NCBI GenBank assembly: GCA_012517935.1
Contig: JAAYUA010000174.1
Span: 1-33,721, forward strand
Reading direction: 5' to 3'
Length of the DNA: 33,721 nucleotides
DNA from: Acetobacter sp.
GTDB taxonomy: Bacteria; Pseudomonadota; Alphaproteobacteria; Acetobacterales; Acetobacteraceae
Shown here: positions 1-11,220 of the stretch, one piece after another
Layout: each line of letters starts with the position of its first letter
Position numbering within the stretch: the stretch's first letter is position 1
Made by a program: the position numbers and the translations under genes
The notes under the pieces: model-generated
Seen by the model: only the letters and a program-made list of their open reading frames with translations
Told to the model about the DNA's origin: nothing
Databases searched by the model: none

Positions 1-833
1 ATCAAAGGCTTGCCCGGACGCATCGCGATCTTCCAGAATTCTGTCCTGAGGCCTGCCGCCTTCAACGCGGACTGAACAAGATCATAATCCCCGACACTGG
101 CGCCACCAATCGTGACCAGAAGATCGATTGCGTCCAAGCCTGACACAAGACGACGAATCTCAGCCTCATCATCCCGCGCAACAGGCAGCAGCACGACATC
201 CGCCCCAGCGGAACGCAGCAGAGCCTGAAGCATCAGGCCTGCTGATCCCAGAATCCCACCCGGGAGCAGTGTTTCTCCCGGCATCACCAGTTCATCACCC
301 GTGGACAGAATGGCAACGCGTGGCCGACGATACACAGACACCCAAGGGGTATTGCCCGCCGCCGCAAGCCCGATATCGCGACTGCCCAGCCTCTTTCCTG
401 CTGCCACCAGAATGTCACCAGCCGCAAAATCCTGGCCCGCCCGGCGAATAAACGCCCCAGCCTGCACATTCTCCGTCAGGAAAATATTTGCCCCCCTGCG
501 TTCCGTATTTTCCTGAATGACCACTGCTTCCGCCCCAGCGGGCATCACACTGCCGGTAAAGATACGGATAGATGTGCCGGGATCGACAGAAAGATCTGAA
601 GGATGTCCAGCCGGGGCTTCCCCGATCACAGCCAGAAGGCGTCCGGCGCAGGCATCTTCCGCCCTGACGGCATACCCATCCATCGAAGAAACATCAGTCG
701 GTGGATTCGTGACATTGGCACGAACCGACTGCGACAGGACCCTTCCGGCAGCCTCCGGAAGACTGACCAACTCACTGCCTGTCGGCTTCATCGCCTCCAG
801 AATACGGCTCCGCGCCTCGGAAACTTCGAGCAT
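1..833 (-). CDS. moeA: Molybdopterin molybdotransferase MoeA, C-terminus beyond the window
   Basis: I translated this by hand from the ATG at 833 and it stays open to base 1, giving about 277 residues of a protein usually near 400. Family hallmarks are visible: SSMDGYAV (around residue 50), TGDELV, GGASVGDYD and MRPGKPL close to the window edge. MoeA inserts molybdate into adenylylated molybdopterin to complete the molybdenum cofactor in the cytoplasm; this is known for the family. The missing part is the C-terminal domain IV. It is divergent from rpmG, with about 150 bases between the two starts. No clear regulatory RNA is seen upstream. The identification is secure; only the end is unknown. 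Confidence 0.95.
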   Translation of the reverse strand, partial: MLEVSEARSRILEAMKPTGSELVSLPEAAGRVLSQSVRANVTNPPTDVSSMDGYAVRAEDACAGRLLAVIGEAPAGHPSDLSVDPGTSIRIFTGSVMPAGAEAVVIQENTERRGANIFLTENVQAGAFIRRAGQDFAAGDILVAAGKRLGSRDIGLAAAGNTPWVSVYRRPRVAILSTGDELVMPGETLLPGGILGSAGLMLQALLRSAGADVVLLPVARDDEAEIRRLVSGLDAIDLLVTIGGASVGDYDLVQSALKAAGLRTEFWKIAMRPGKPL

Positions 834-890
834 AACCGGCCTTTACCCCCGATTTTCTGACATATCTGGCGATCATATGCGCAAGAATGC

Positions 891-919
891 TTGACCGAAC
901 GGTTCTCTATGCGCATTTT
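891..919 (+). promoter_or_regulatory. Probable sigma-70 promoter for rpmG
   Basis: TTGACC at 891-896 is followed by a 17-base spacer and a weak -10, CATTTT, at 914-919. It points at rpmG, which starts 66 bases further on. The -35 is good; the -10 is poor, so the call is tentative. Confidence 0.4.
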
Positions 920-984
920 GCGCCAACTTAAAGCACACAGCCGCGCCGGAAGGTTCGCGGCCGGGGTAAGGTTCCGAGGATTCC

Positions 985-1152
985 ATGGCCAAGACCAATG
1001 TCATTCAGATCCGGCTCGTCTCAACGGCCGACACAGGTTACTTCTATGTCACGCGCAAGAACGCACGCGCTCAGACGGGCAAGCTTGAGCTGAAGAAGTA
1101 TGACCCTGTTGCACGCAAACACGTTGTCTTCCGCGAAGCGAAGATCAAATAA
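985..1152 (+). CDS. rpmG: 50S ribosomal protein L33
   Basis: This 55-residue basic protein begins [18 protein letters not shown] and ends with a REAKIK tail, matching the cysteine-free type of bacterial L33 in length and sequence. L33 sits in the large ribosomal subunit near the E site. GAGGA lies six bases before the ATG, which supports the start. The gene is monocistronic, with a candidate promoter upstream and a strong hairpin terminator 24 bases after the stop. The reading frame is short and easily missed; two longer overlapping frames here are artefacts. Confidence 0.97.
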   Translation: MAKTNVIQIRLVSTADTGYFYVTRKNARAQTGKLELKKYDPVARKHVVFREAKIK

Positions 1153-1175
1153 GAAGCTGGTTCAGACCAGATATG

Positions 1176-1212
1176 AAAAGGCCGCTGGCAGATTTTGCCA
1201 GCGGCCTTTTTT
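1176..1212 (+). terminator. Rho-independent terminator of rpmG
   Basis: An 11-bp perfect GC-rich stem (1180-1190 with 1196-1206) has a 5-base loop and is followed by six T. A short A run before the stem means it could also stop transcription coming from ftsB on the minus strand. Confidence 0.93.
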
Positions 1213-1247
1213 GCGTCCTAACTCACTGAAAAACAGGCAAAATTTCT

Positions 1248-1577
1248 TCAATACAGCCTGTCATGCCGATCATAAGGCACAACAATTTCATTGCCATGCG
1301 CCAGGTTCAACATGGCTCTGGAACGCTCATCCAGAACGTCAGGATCAAGAGCCGTTTCCTTCAGGGCAGCAACCCGCCGCTTCCAGATCGCCTGTTCCTC
1401 AATCGCATTTTTCTCAGAAATCTTGGCCTCATCCAGCAGATGAATCTGCTCGCCATAGGCCTTCAGACCATGGTCGCCCTGCGTTGCCTGCCAACCGAAA
1501 TAGCCGGTCAAAGCAAGAAAAAGAGTCGGTGGAATGACAGCTCGGATAAAACGTCGGACAACCCGAAGGATCTTCAT
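1248..1577 (-). CDS. ftsB: Septum formation initiator, FtsB/DivIC family
   Basis: A 109-residue bitopic membrane protein. Residues about 11-29 (VIPPTLFLALTGYFGW) form one transmembrane helix after a short basic cytoplasmic tail; a periplasmic coiled-coil segment follows (about residues 35-75, rich in Glu, Lys and Ala heptads). A short region containing ALDPDVLDERSR is typical of the alphaproteobacterial family. FtsB joins FtsL and FtsQ in the divisome. I chose the ATG at 1577 because GGGAG precedes it closely; the frame can be extended to 1682, but that part looks unlike the family. It lies directly downstream of eno on the same strand, a common alphaproteobacterial order, but a strong terminator separates them, so it probably has its own promoter within 1578-1666 or relies on read-through. 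Confidence 0.88.
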   Translation of the reverse strand: MKILRVVRRFIRAVIPPTLFLALTGYFGWQATQGDHGLKAYGEQIHLLDEAKISEKNAIEEQAIWKRRVAALKETALDPDVLDERSRAMLNLAHGNEIVVPYDRHDRLY

Positions 1578-1666
1578 ATCACTCCCGCCTGCATGATTCG
1601 GCACCAAACATAACGGGAAAAACGCCCCTGACATGGCCTCATCATGGCAAGCAGAGCGAACTTTAT

Positions 1667-1706
1667 AAAAAAAATCCCTCACGTGACAAAAAAGTCACGT
1701 GAGGGA
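1667..1706 (-). terminator. Rho-independent terminator after eno
   Basis: A 13-bp perfect stem (1675-1687 with 1694-1706) with a six-base loop is followed, reading the minus strand, by eight T (A at 1667-1674). It begins 11 bases after the enolase stop codon. Confidence 0.95.
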
Positions 1707-1716
1707 CCAAAGCCGT

Positions 1717-3036
<1,320 letters not shown>

Positions 3037-3048
3037 TTAAAAAACCTT

Positions 3049-3069
3049 GTGCATATTGTAGTGCATATT
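3049..3069. repeat. Direct repeat GTGCATATT (x2) upstream of eno
   Basis: GTGCATATT occurs at 3049-3057 and 3061-3069, one helical turn (12 bases) apart, in the gap before eno. On the minus strand the same stretch offers a -10-like TACAAT. The spacing suits an operator, but no regulator is recognised. Confidence 0.35.
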
Positions 3070-3104
3070 ATCGCCGGGAAAAACCGTGCTTGAGGAATAC
3101 CGCG

Positions 3105-5069
3105 TCAGCCCCGACGCAAACGTCTCAAGCCCCCCGTCAGACGCGGGCAATAAGCATCGAACTTCCGCAATATGCTTCCAGCGCGCCAGATCAGACTGGT
3201 CCGCACACGCTCCAGTTCCGCCTCGGCCTGATGCACTCTCTGTTCCATCGTGTTCAGTTCTGCCTGCCGCTCCTGCGCGGCTTTCTGCATCTCAACAATC
3301 CGGACTTCCAGCGCCAGACGAGTGTCTGCCGACATGCCGACAGGATCAGATTGCGGCTCATACCAACGCAGAGGAAAGTCGTTGTAACGAATCCGCTCCC
3401 CTATATTCAGCGAATGCGGTTCATCATTCACCCACGCCTGAAACACGGCTTCTTCCGCAGAGCAGCGATCCAGATCCTCCTGCGACAGATGCAGGCCAAA
3501 ATGAGCCAGAACACGCGTCACGATCTTATCGTTCGTGGACAGAGAACGGTCCGCAGGTGGCGCCAGCAAGGCCACTTTCCGAAAAGCTTCCCGTAACGCC
3601 CGCACCAGCAGGAAATCAGCCGCCACGGGTTTGCTGCTGCTCCACTCCAAATCGAAGAAGGTTGCTGTGCGGCCATCTTTCGCGACGATCATGTTGAACG
3701 GTGTCGCGTCCACCATATCACCATGAACCCTGAGACCATTTTCCAGACCTTCGACACCGGCACGCGCCAGCCACGCTTCGATCCAGACTGTTGCCCATCC
3801 TGTCAGTTGCTCAAGCGTCCAGCCATCACGCGACACGATATCAAGCAGACTGAACCACCAACTTGGACGGGCGATATAGGCCTCGCGCTCCTCTTCCCCC
3901 GCAGCCCAAACATAACCGGCTTCGGTCGCTCTGGCTTTTTCACGACCAAGAGCATGGCGGGATACCATCACACCTTCGCCCTCGATCGCGGCAAAGCGTG
4001 TTTCACGCACGAACGGACGAGCGCGCCCTGTCGAAAAATGCCACGCAAGAACAGATGAATCGGCAAGATTTTCAGCCTGCCCGGCAACCATCAGGAACGA
4101 GTTCGCCATCTCTGGCAAAAGACCATTCCGCTCCAGAACAGGCCACGCACGTTGTGGAGAAAAAACCGGTCGCTGCTCACATCCATTTGTCTCTGCGATC
4201 AGGAAACCGGGCCTGAAATCAGCATGATGCATTGCTTCAGGCGCAAGCATCAGTGTCGGCATCTTGTAATCAGGGAAAGGCAGCCAAGTTCTAACTGCCT
4301 CAAAACCCGCATCTGAAAAATGGCGACACAGTTCGGCGTGGCCATATGTCACAGCTGTATCCGCGCTGTAGAGATCATTGACCCCAAACCACGGGATTCC
4401 CAGATGATCTTCCTTGTCTCCCGCGAGATATTTCAGACCAAGCTGATTTTCGATGGCAAGAAACAGAACACCATCAGGTTTCAGAAATTTCTTTATATGC
4501 CGAAGGAAAGTTGCTGCCCCGGTCTCTCCCGGCAAACCAGCCAGACGGGCATATTCAAGCACACCGACCACGACAACAGCGTCAAACTGCTCCTTGGGCT
4601 CAATGCCGAGAAGATCCTCTGCCACAACCTGCACATTGGAAAGATCATCCGTACGCGCACGGGCAATCGCTGCACGGCGCGAGCTACCTTCCACAGCAAC
4701 AACATTCCCGCCACCCTCTGCAGTCACTTCACCAAGATAACGTGTGACGGCACCACATCCGGCCCCGAGTTCCAGAATATTCTTGTCAGCCAGCCAACCC
4801 CCGAAAGGACGCAACAGATTGGCCCGCGCCGGGGAGAGATGATAGGTGGAAGGCCAGTCTTTCATTGCATCACGCAACTCGCGTGAAAAAACCGAACGAT
4901 CCTTCGCGGAACGCACGACAGACATCAGGCGATTTTCCGTTCTGTCCCCGTCACTATAGTTGTTCACTGGAACTACAGCTCCTTCACGCACGAACACACC
5001 ATCGTCATTCAAAGCGTAAAATCCGGATAGAAATTGCGATGGAGAACCAGAAACCTGCAACCGCCCCAT
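3105..5069 (-). CDS. Methyltransferase / kinase-like / coiled-coil protein, WbdD-like architecture
   Basis: This 654-residue protein has three visible parts. Residues about 75-260 are a class I SAM methyltransferase: motif I LELGAGCG at 99-106, an acidic residue in VVAVEGS (E127), motif IV-like VVVVGVLEYA and KFLKPDGVLFLAIEN. Residues about 350-560 look like an aminoglycoside-phosphotransferase/kinase fold, with HGD at 449-451, Asn 459 and FFDLEW (D473, E475) in the places of the catalytic loop and metal-binding Asp. Residues about 583-623 are charged heptads (coiled coil), followed by SLIWRAGSILRKF and a basic tail, like the membrane-associating ends of polysaccharide enzymes. The same domain order occurs in WbdD, which caps O-antigen chains. 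No polysaccharide gene is adjacent in this window, so the role is inferred. The ATG at 5069 has GGGA six bases upstream. Confidence 0.72.
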   Translation of the reverse strand: MGRLQVSGSPSQFLSGFYALNDDGVFVREGAVVPVNNYSDGDRTENRLMSVVRSAKDRSVFSRELRDAMKDWPSTYHLSPARANLLRPFGGWLADKNILELGAGCGAVTRYLGEVTAEGGGNVVAVEGSSRRAAIARARTDDLSNVQVVAEDLLGIEPKEQFDAVVVVGVLEYARLAGLPGETGAATFLRHIKKFLKPDGVLFLAIENQLGLKYLAGDKEDHLGIPWFGVNDLYSADTAVTYGHAELCRHFSDAGFEAVRTWLPFPDYKMPTLMLAPEAMHHADFRPGFLIAETNGCEQRPVFSPQRAWPVLERNGLLPEMANSFLMVAGQAENLADSSVLAWHFSTGRARPFVRETRFAAIEGEGVMVSRHALGREKARATEAGYVWAAGEEEREAYIARPSWWFSLLDIVSRDGWTLEQLTGWATVWIEAWLARAGVEGLENGLRVHGDMVDATPFNMIVAKDGRTATFFDLEWSSSKPVAADFLLVRALREAFRKVALLAPPADRSLSTNDKIVTRVLAHFGLHLSQEDLDRCSAEEAVFQAWVNDEPHSLNIGERIRYNDFPLRWYEPQSDPVGMSADTRLALEVRIVEMQKAAQERQAELNTMEQRVHQAEAELERVRTSLIWRAGSILRKFDAYCPRLTGGLRRLRRG

Positions 5070-5327
5070 AAATGTCCCTACCTCATATCAATCACGGCTG
5101 GAACGGTCAGCCGCGGCGGCGGGACACTATCGGAAAGAACTTAGCATGTCATGAATCTGAGAACATTCTCCACACATCCGAACCCGTTCTGATCAAAAAC
5201 ATCCAACAGACGCTCAGGATGCTCGTGAAACATCATGAGCCTTCATTATACCCCACAGAAAATTTCTGCCTCCATTTCTGATGACAGCTCCATCCTGACA
5301 TCTCATGAAAGCAGAACATTTTCCTTT
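5070..5327. other. Gap of 258 bases, no gene recognised
   Basis: This holds the promoter and leader of the WbdD-like gene on the minus strand and the 3' end of the pirin transcript region. A 69-codon frame on the plus strand shows no protein-like composition. I see no strong hairpin or clear -35/-10 pair. Confidence 0.5.
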
Positions 5328-6194
5328 TTATGAGATATCGCCAAACTTCCCGGATCTGAATTCCTCCATGGCCTGATGGATCTCTTCCTGCGTGTTCATC
5401 ACAAACGGACCATATCCCGCAATCGGTTCGTTCAGAGGTTCACCCGTGAGAACCAGAAAGCCCGTTTCTCCAGCAGCCTGCAACGCCGCCGTATCGCCTT
5501 CAGGATCAAGAAGAACGAATTGTGCACTGCCAACAGTTTCCGCACCATTCACAATTAACTGTCCTTCCAGAACAACAATCGCGCAGGTATGGCCTTTGGG
5601 AAAATGCAATGTGACTTCGCTGCCCTGATGCAGGATTGCATCCCACACATTCAAATCGGAAAACACGTGTGCAGGTCCTTTGACACCATCATAAGACCCG
5701 GCAATGACACGCATGCTCCCTGCATTCTCACCGAACGAAACAGATGGAATATCAGCGGATATAATCGTCTGATAAGCCGCCGGAGCCGACTTATCGCTGG
5801 ACGGAAGATTCACCCAAAGCTGCACCATCCGAAACGGGCCTCCCGTTTTGGCATAAGCAGGAGAGTGATACTCCTGATGCACAATCCCATTGCCCGCAGT
5901 CATCCACTGCACATCACCCGAACCGATAACGCCTCCACCGCCGGAGGAATCCCGATGCTCAACCTCACCATCATAAACGATCGTGACAGTTTCAAATCCT
6001 TTATGCGGATGAACACCCACACCACGGCGTTCAGCCGTCGGCGTAAATTCATAAGGGCCCGCATAATCAAGTAGCAGGAAAGGACTGAGATTGTTTCCAA
6101 AATCACTATATGAAAACAGAGACCTTACAGGAAACCCGTCTCCAACCCAGTGACCACGCTCATTACCATAGCGTCCAAGTATTTTCTTCTGCAT
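5328..6194 (-). CDS. Pirin family protein
   Basis: A 288-residue bicupin of normal pirin length. The N-terminal cupin shows the metal-binding set: H62 and H64 in HPHKGFETVT, then H106 and E108 in GNGIVHQE. The C-terminal cupin (about 170-270) is the usual degenerate second domain. Bacterial pirins bind Fe and some act as quercetin dioxygenases or modulate central metabolism; the substrate here cannot be told. The ATG at 6194 follows a strong AAGGAG. It is divergent from a LysR regulator with a 99-base shared control region, so LysR control of the pirin is likely. No terminator is obvious after the stop. Confidence 0.93.
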   Translation of the reverse strand: MQKKILGRYGNERGHWVGDGFPVRSLFSYSDFGNNLSPFLLLDYAGPYEFTPTAERRGVGVHPHKGFETVTIVYDGEVEHRDSSGGGGVIGSGDVQWMTAGNGIVHQEYHSPAYAKTGGPFRMVQLWVNLPSSDKSAPAAYQTIISADIPSVSFGENAGSMRVIAGSYDGVKGPAHVFSDLNVWDAILHQGSEVTLHFPKGHTCAIVVLEGQLIVNGAETVGSAQFVLLDPEGDTAALQAAGETGFLVLTGEPLNEPIAGYGPFVMNTQEEIHQAMEEFRSGKFGDIS

Positions 6195-6213
6195 GGAACT
6201 TCACTCCTTACCT

Positions 6214-6227
6214 CTTGAGACAACAAG
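6214..6227. promoter_or_regulatory. Candidate LysR-type operator, CTTG-N6-CAAG
   Basis: In the gap between the divergent pirin and lysR starts, CTTGAGACAACAAG is an inverted repeat that fits the T-N11-A pattern of LysR binding sites. It lies about 20 bases upstream of the pirin start codon and 67 upstream of the regulator. Confidence 0.45.
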
Positions 6228-6293
6228 ATATAGGCACGCGATCCCTGCCCCTGAAGATTGTCATATCAGACAAAGCGTCCTATTTTGGGAACG

Positions 6294-7247
6294 ATGAAAG
6301 ATCTGAATGACTTTGGCTATTTCGTGCAGGTCGTCAGGCATGGTGGCTTTTCAGCCGCTGCCAGAGCCACTGGATTGCAGAAATCCCTGCTCAGCAGACG
6401 TATACGCCTGCTGGAAGAACGTCTCCACACACAGTTGGTTCAACGCACATCTCGCCATTTCAGCGTCACGGAAGCAGGACAGAGAGTTTACGAACACAGC
6501 CTTGCCATGCTGTCGGAAGCCGAGGCCGCAGAACAATCGGTCGCCCCATTTCAAAGCGAACATCGCGGCACCATTCATCTGAACTGTCCGGTAGCGCTCC
6601 TGCATTATCAGTTCGGAGATATTCTGGCCCGCTTCATGAAGGCATATCCCGCCATCATCCTGCATCTCGATACAACGAACCGCGCCGTCGACGTCATCAA
6701 AGAAGAGCTGGATCTCGCAATCCGCGTCAGATTTCCGCCGCTACCTCCATCCGACCTGATGATGCGCACATTCGACACAAGCACGCACTGCCTTGTCGCG
6801 GCTCCCGATCTGGTGCCCTATCCCCTCACCTCTCCCGCAGATCTGAAGAATTTCCCAAGTCTGGATTTTCACACTCTGCCGGGCACACACACATGGACGC
6901 TGGAAAATCAGGATGGCCAAACCGCCACTGTCTTCCATGAACCTCGTCTCGTCACCGATGACATGACCACGCTGAGAACAATTGCGCTGACAGGTGCTGG
7001 TATCGTCGAATTGCCAACAATCATGGTCTGGCAGGATATCGAAGCCGGTCGTCTTGTCCCCGTGCTGCCGGACTGGCATCCGAAAGCCGGGATCGTCCAC
7101 GCCGTTTTCCCTTCACGCCGTGGTCTCATGCCTGCTGTCAGAACCCTGCTCGATTTTCTCGCTCATGAATGTCGAATTCAAAGAAAACGGGCCTCAGCCG
7201 CTTTTCGGATACCGCCGAACTTGCAACACTCTCCACCATCCAGCTGA
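6294..7247 (+). CDS. LysR family transcriptional regulator
   Basis: This 317-residue protein has the LysR layout. The winged helix-turn-helix occupies residues about 3-60 (FGYFVQVVRHGGFSAAARATGL, read in part: GGFSAAARATG then KSLLSRRIRLLEERL), and a LysR substrate-binding domain runs from about 90 to 295. This start gives the classic N-terminus, M-KDLNDFGYF; an in-frame upstream ATG at 6258 would add twelve atypical residues. It resembles the LrhA/CrgA-like branch often found next to pirins and reductases, by inference. It is divergent from pirin, and the glycosidase follows 41 bases later on the same strand, so all three may be one regulatory unit. Confidence 0.9.
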   Translation: MKDLNDFGYFVQVVRHGGFSAAARATGLQKSLLSRRIRLLEERLHTQLVQRTSRHFSVTEAGQRVYEHSLAMLSEAEAAEQSVAPFQSEHRGTIHLNCPVALLHYQFGDILARFMKAYPAIILHLDTTNRAVDVIKEELDLAIRVRFPPLPPSDLMMRTFDTSTHCLVAAPDLVPYPLTSPADLKNFPSLDFHTLPGTHTWTLENQDGQTATVFHEPRLVTDDMTTLRTIALTGAGIVELPTIMVWQDIEAGRLVPVLPDWHPKAGIVHAVFPSRRGLMPAVRTLLDFLAHECRIQRKRASAAFRIPPNLQHSPPSS

Positions 7248-7288
7248 TCCACAATCCCTTGCCTGTATAATATGGAGATATCATAAGG

Positions 7289-8797
7289 GTGCCAAAAGCC
7301 AGACAATATCCGAACCGCCGCACCCTTCTCCTCTCCGCACCAGTGGCTGCTCTCGCCATGACGCGAAAGCTCAGGGCCGCAGAATTACGTCCGCATATTG
7401 CATCAGCCGAAGCGACACTCTCCATCAGCACGCAAGAAAGGCGGCGCTTTCTTCCACGAACACTTTGCGGACTGAGCCTTGAAACTGCAGCACTCGCAGA
7501 ACCGGGTGTGCTCTGTCCCGACAATCATGAACTGATCGCGCTGCATCGTGGCATAGCTTCCAAAGGCATCCTGCGTCTGGGCGGAAATACCTCCGATGTT
7601 TCATGGTGGCAGGCAGAAAACAGCTTTCCCATGCCGCAGATGCTTCACTCCCCACCCTCCACACACCGCCATTTCTTCGCCATCACGCCGGAGCAGTTGC
7701 AAAATCTGAAGGGGTTCGTGGATCAGACAGGATGGGACGTGATCTGGGGGCTTAATCTGGGAACAGGAACCGCCGAGCAGGCGGCAGTCGAAGCTATTGC
7801 TGTTACCAAAATTCTCGGCAAATCCCTCATGGCCTTCCAGATTGGCAATGAACCTGATCTTTTCAATCGTTATGGTCATGCCATGCGTGGACAGAACTGG
7901 AATTTTCCGTACTATCTGAACGAGTGGATCCATTATGCCCGCATCATCCTGAAATCCTACCCCGATGCGGTATTCATGGGGCCAGATACCGCGATCAGTG
8001 ATGACTGGATCAACAGCTTTGCATATGGCGTTCCGGAAGATCTGCGCCCCCATCTGCTTGGTCTCAGTGGTCATTACTATGCTGAAGGCCCTCCGGATGC
8101 CCCGGAAAGCACGATTGCGCATCTTCTGACAGATAGTCCCGTCGTGCAGAACCGCATCGACATGCTGAAAACAATAGAAGAAAAAACACATCTTCCGTTT
8201 TTTATGACCGAAGGCAACAGTTGCTATCTGGGTGGAAAACCGGGCGTCAGTGACAGTTTCGCGGCTGCACTCTGGGCAACGGATTATATTCTCCGCATGG
8301 CGCAAAATGGCTGCAACAGCGTCTGTTTCCATGGAGGGGCATCGGAAGTCGAGCACGCCAATAACGAACAATCACAAGGTGCTCGTAACGATGCTGAACG
8401 CAAACGAGCGAAAAACGGCGCATTCTATTCTCCCATCGCGGGCACGCCCACAACGGGATATCAGACCCGACCGCTTTATTATGGCATAAAAGCTGCTGCG
8501 GCCCTCGCCGGAACAACTCTTGCTTCCTGTATGCTGAAAGATGCTGATCCGGAACTGACAGCATATGCCGGACATGACGTGAACGGACTAACCCTCATTC
8601 TGGTCAATCGCAGCCTGTCGAACGATCTGCACGTCAATATGACATATGATGGAAAGCCTGCCGAATTTTCAAAAATTCAGCGTCTGAGTGCACCTTCTGT
8701 CGATGCACTGGATAACACCCGTCTTGAAACAGTCTCCGGACAGGTTGCAGGACAAACAAGCATACCAAAAGCTTCGGCGCTGATCCTGAAAACATAA
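7289..8797 (+). CDS. Exported glycoside hydrolase, GH79 (beta-glucuronidase/heparanase)-like
   Basis: A 502-residue protein. The N-terminus NRRTLLLSAPVAALAM, with two arginines before a hydrophobic stretch, looks like a Tat or Sec signal ending near AAE. The catalytic barrel then carries LRLGGNTSD (95-103), FQIGNEPD with E188 in the acid/base position, and FMTEGNS with E308 in the nucleophile position, followed by GGKPGVSDSFAAALW. These are the arrangements of GH79. A C-terminal beta domain (about 400-502) completes the fold. It probably hydrolyses a glucuronide or related glycoside outside the cytoplasmic membrane; the substrate is unknown. The start is a GTG with GGAG about 11 bases upstream. 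It lies 41 bases after the LysR gene and ends in a terminator. Confidence 0.8.
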   Translation: MPKARQYPNRRTLLLSAPVAALAMTRKLRAAELRPHIASAEATLSISTQERRRFLPRTLCGLSLETAALAEPGVLCPDNHELIALHRGIASKGILRLGGNTSDVSWWQAENSFPMPQMLHSPPSTHRHFFAITPEQLQNLKGFVDQTGWDVIWGLNLGTGTAEQAAVEAIAVTKILGKSLMAFQIGNEPDLFNRYGHAMRGQNWNFPYYLNEWIHYARIILKSYPDAVFMGPDTAISDDWINSFAYGVPEDLRPHLLGLSGHYYAEGPPDAPESTIAHLLTDSPVVQNRIDMLKTIEEKTHLPFFMTEGNSCYLGGKPGVSDSFAAALWATDYILRMAQNGCNSVCFHGGASEVEHANNEQSQGARNDAERKRAKNGAFYSPIAGTPTTGYQTRPLYYGIKAAAALAGTTLASCMLKDADPELTAYAGHDVNGLTLILVNRSLSNDLHVNMTYDGKPAEFSKIQRLSAPSVDALDNTRLETVSGQVAGQTSIPKASALILKT

Positions 8798-8828
8798 AAC
8801 CCTCTTCGCTCACGCCAAAGAGGGTTTT
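8796..8828. terminator. Bidirectional terminator between the GH79 gene and thiC
   Basis: An 11-bp stem (8796-8806 with 8818-8828) has A and T runs at its ends, so it can stop transcripts from both sides. A second, GC-rich hairpin at 8848-8875 (11-bp stem, six-base loop) lies closer to the thiC stop but lacks a T run. Confidence 0.85.
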
Positions 8829-8887
8829 ATTTAATCACAGCCTGAAGGCTCTTCCTCCGGTTTGGGAGGAAGAGCGTCGTTCAGGAT

Positions 8888-10789
<1,902 letters not shown>

Positions 10790-10823
10790 TCAACACCCGG
10801 ACCAGCAAGACATATTCCAGCCA

Positions 10824-10950
10824 GTCCCTCCGCCGGTCTTAACCGGATCAGGTTCCCCAAACAACCACGATGGTCGCTGGCTGGGTCGCCGCGCCGCGCT
10901 GGTTTTCACAACGCATACCGGCCTCTCAGCTCCTTGCCGGAGCCCCCCTT
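10824..10950 (-). ncRNA. TPP riboswitch (THI element) upstream of thiC
   Basis: Reading the minus strand, the 5' part has the conserved GGGGGCUCC and CUGAGA (complement of 10921-10947), and the 3' part has CCUGAUCCGG followed by UUAAGACCGGCGGAGGGA (complement of 10825-10853), the two halves of the thiamine pyrophosphate aptamer. A variable insertion of about 60 bases between them is the usual P3 extension. The aptamer ends 64 bases before the SD-masking hairpin. TPP binding represses thiC in known examples. Confidence 0.95.
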
Positions 10951-10961
10951 GGCTGAGCGCA

Positions 10962-10991
10962 AACAGACCCGATCCACTGACCTGCTGTCAA
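10962..10991 (-). promoter_or_regulatory. Probable promoter of the thiC transcript
   Basis: A consensus -35 TTGACA (complement of 10986-10991) is followed after 18 bases by TCTGTT (10967-10962). This would start transcription a few bases before the riboswitch, as expected. Confidence 0.6.
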
Positions 10992-11220
10992 CAACGGAAC
11001 ACGTTCTCCCGCGCATCTCGACGGAACGTGACTTCCGCTCCCTGCCAGAACGAGAAAAAGATGCTAATAATTTCCGATGCCCGGGCCACGCAAAACCCGA
11101 CATCCCCATTCCCGCCCGAAACCGCGGAAAGACGTGGAAAAATAGCTTCCCCCGGAAGCATTGACCTGCTCCAACATCCCTCCTACGCCGCACTAACGAC
11201 TTATGTGCAGGAGAATTCCC
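10992..11220 (+). other. Gap upstream of the nucleoside hydrolase gene
   Basis: Between the thiC promoter and the next gene I see one candidate promoter, TTGACC at 11161-11166 with TACGCC after 17 bases, pointing at the nucleoside hydrolase. No gene, repeat or riboswitch is recognised in the rest. Confidence 0.4.

Noticed and set aside
1578-1682. N-terminal extension of FtsB
   Set aside because: The added 35 residues are unlike the family and the inner ATG has GGGAG in place.
5072-5281. 69-codon frame on the plus strand in a gap
   Set aside because: No SD, no hydrophobic core or family resemblance; more likely leader sequence of the opposite gene.
7601-8371. 256-codon frame on the minus strand
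   Set aside because: Antisense to the GH79 gene, without domain-like features.
8848-8875. Hairpin as main thiC terminator
   Set aside because: The stem is good but has no T run; the next hairpin (8796-8828) has one and is the better terminator.
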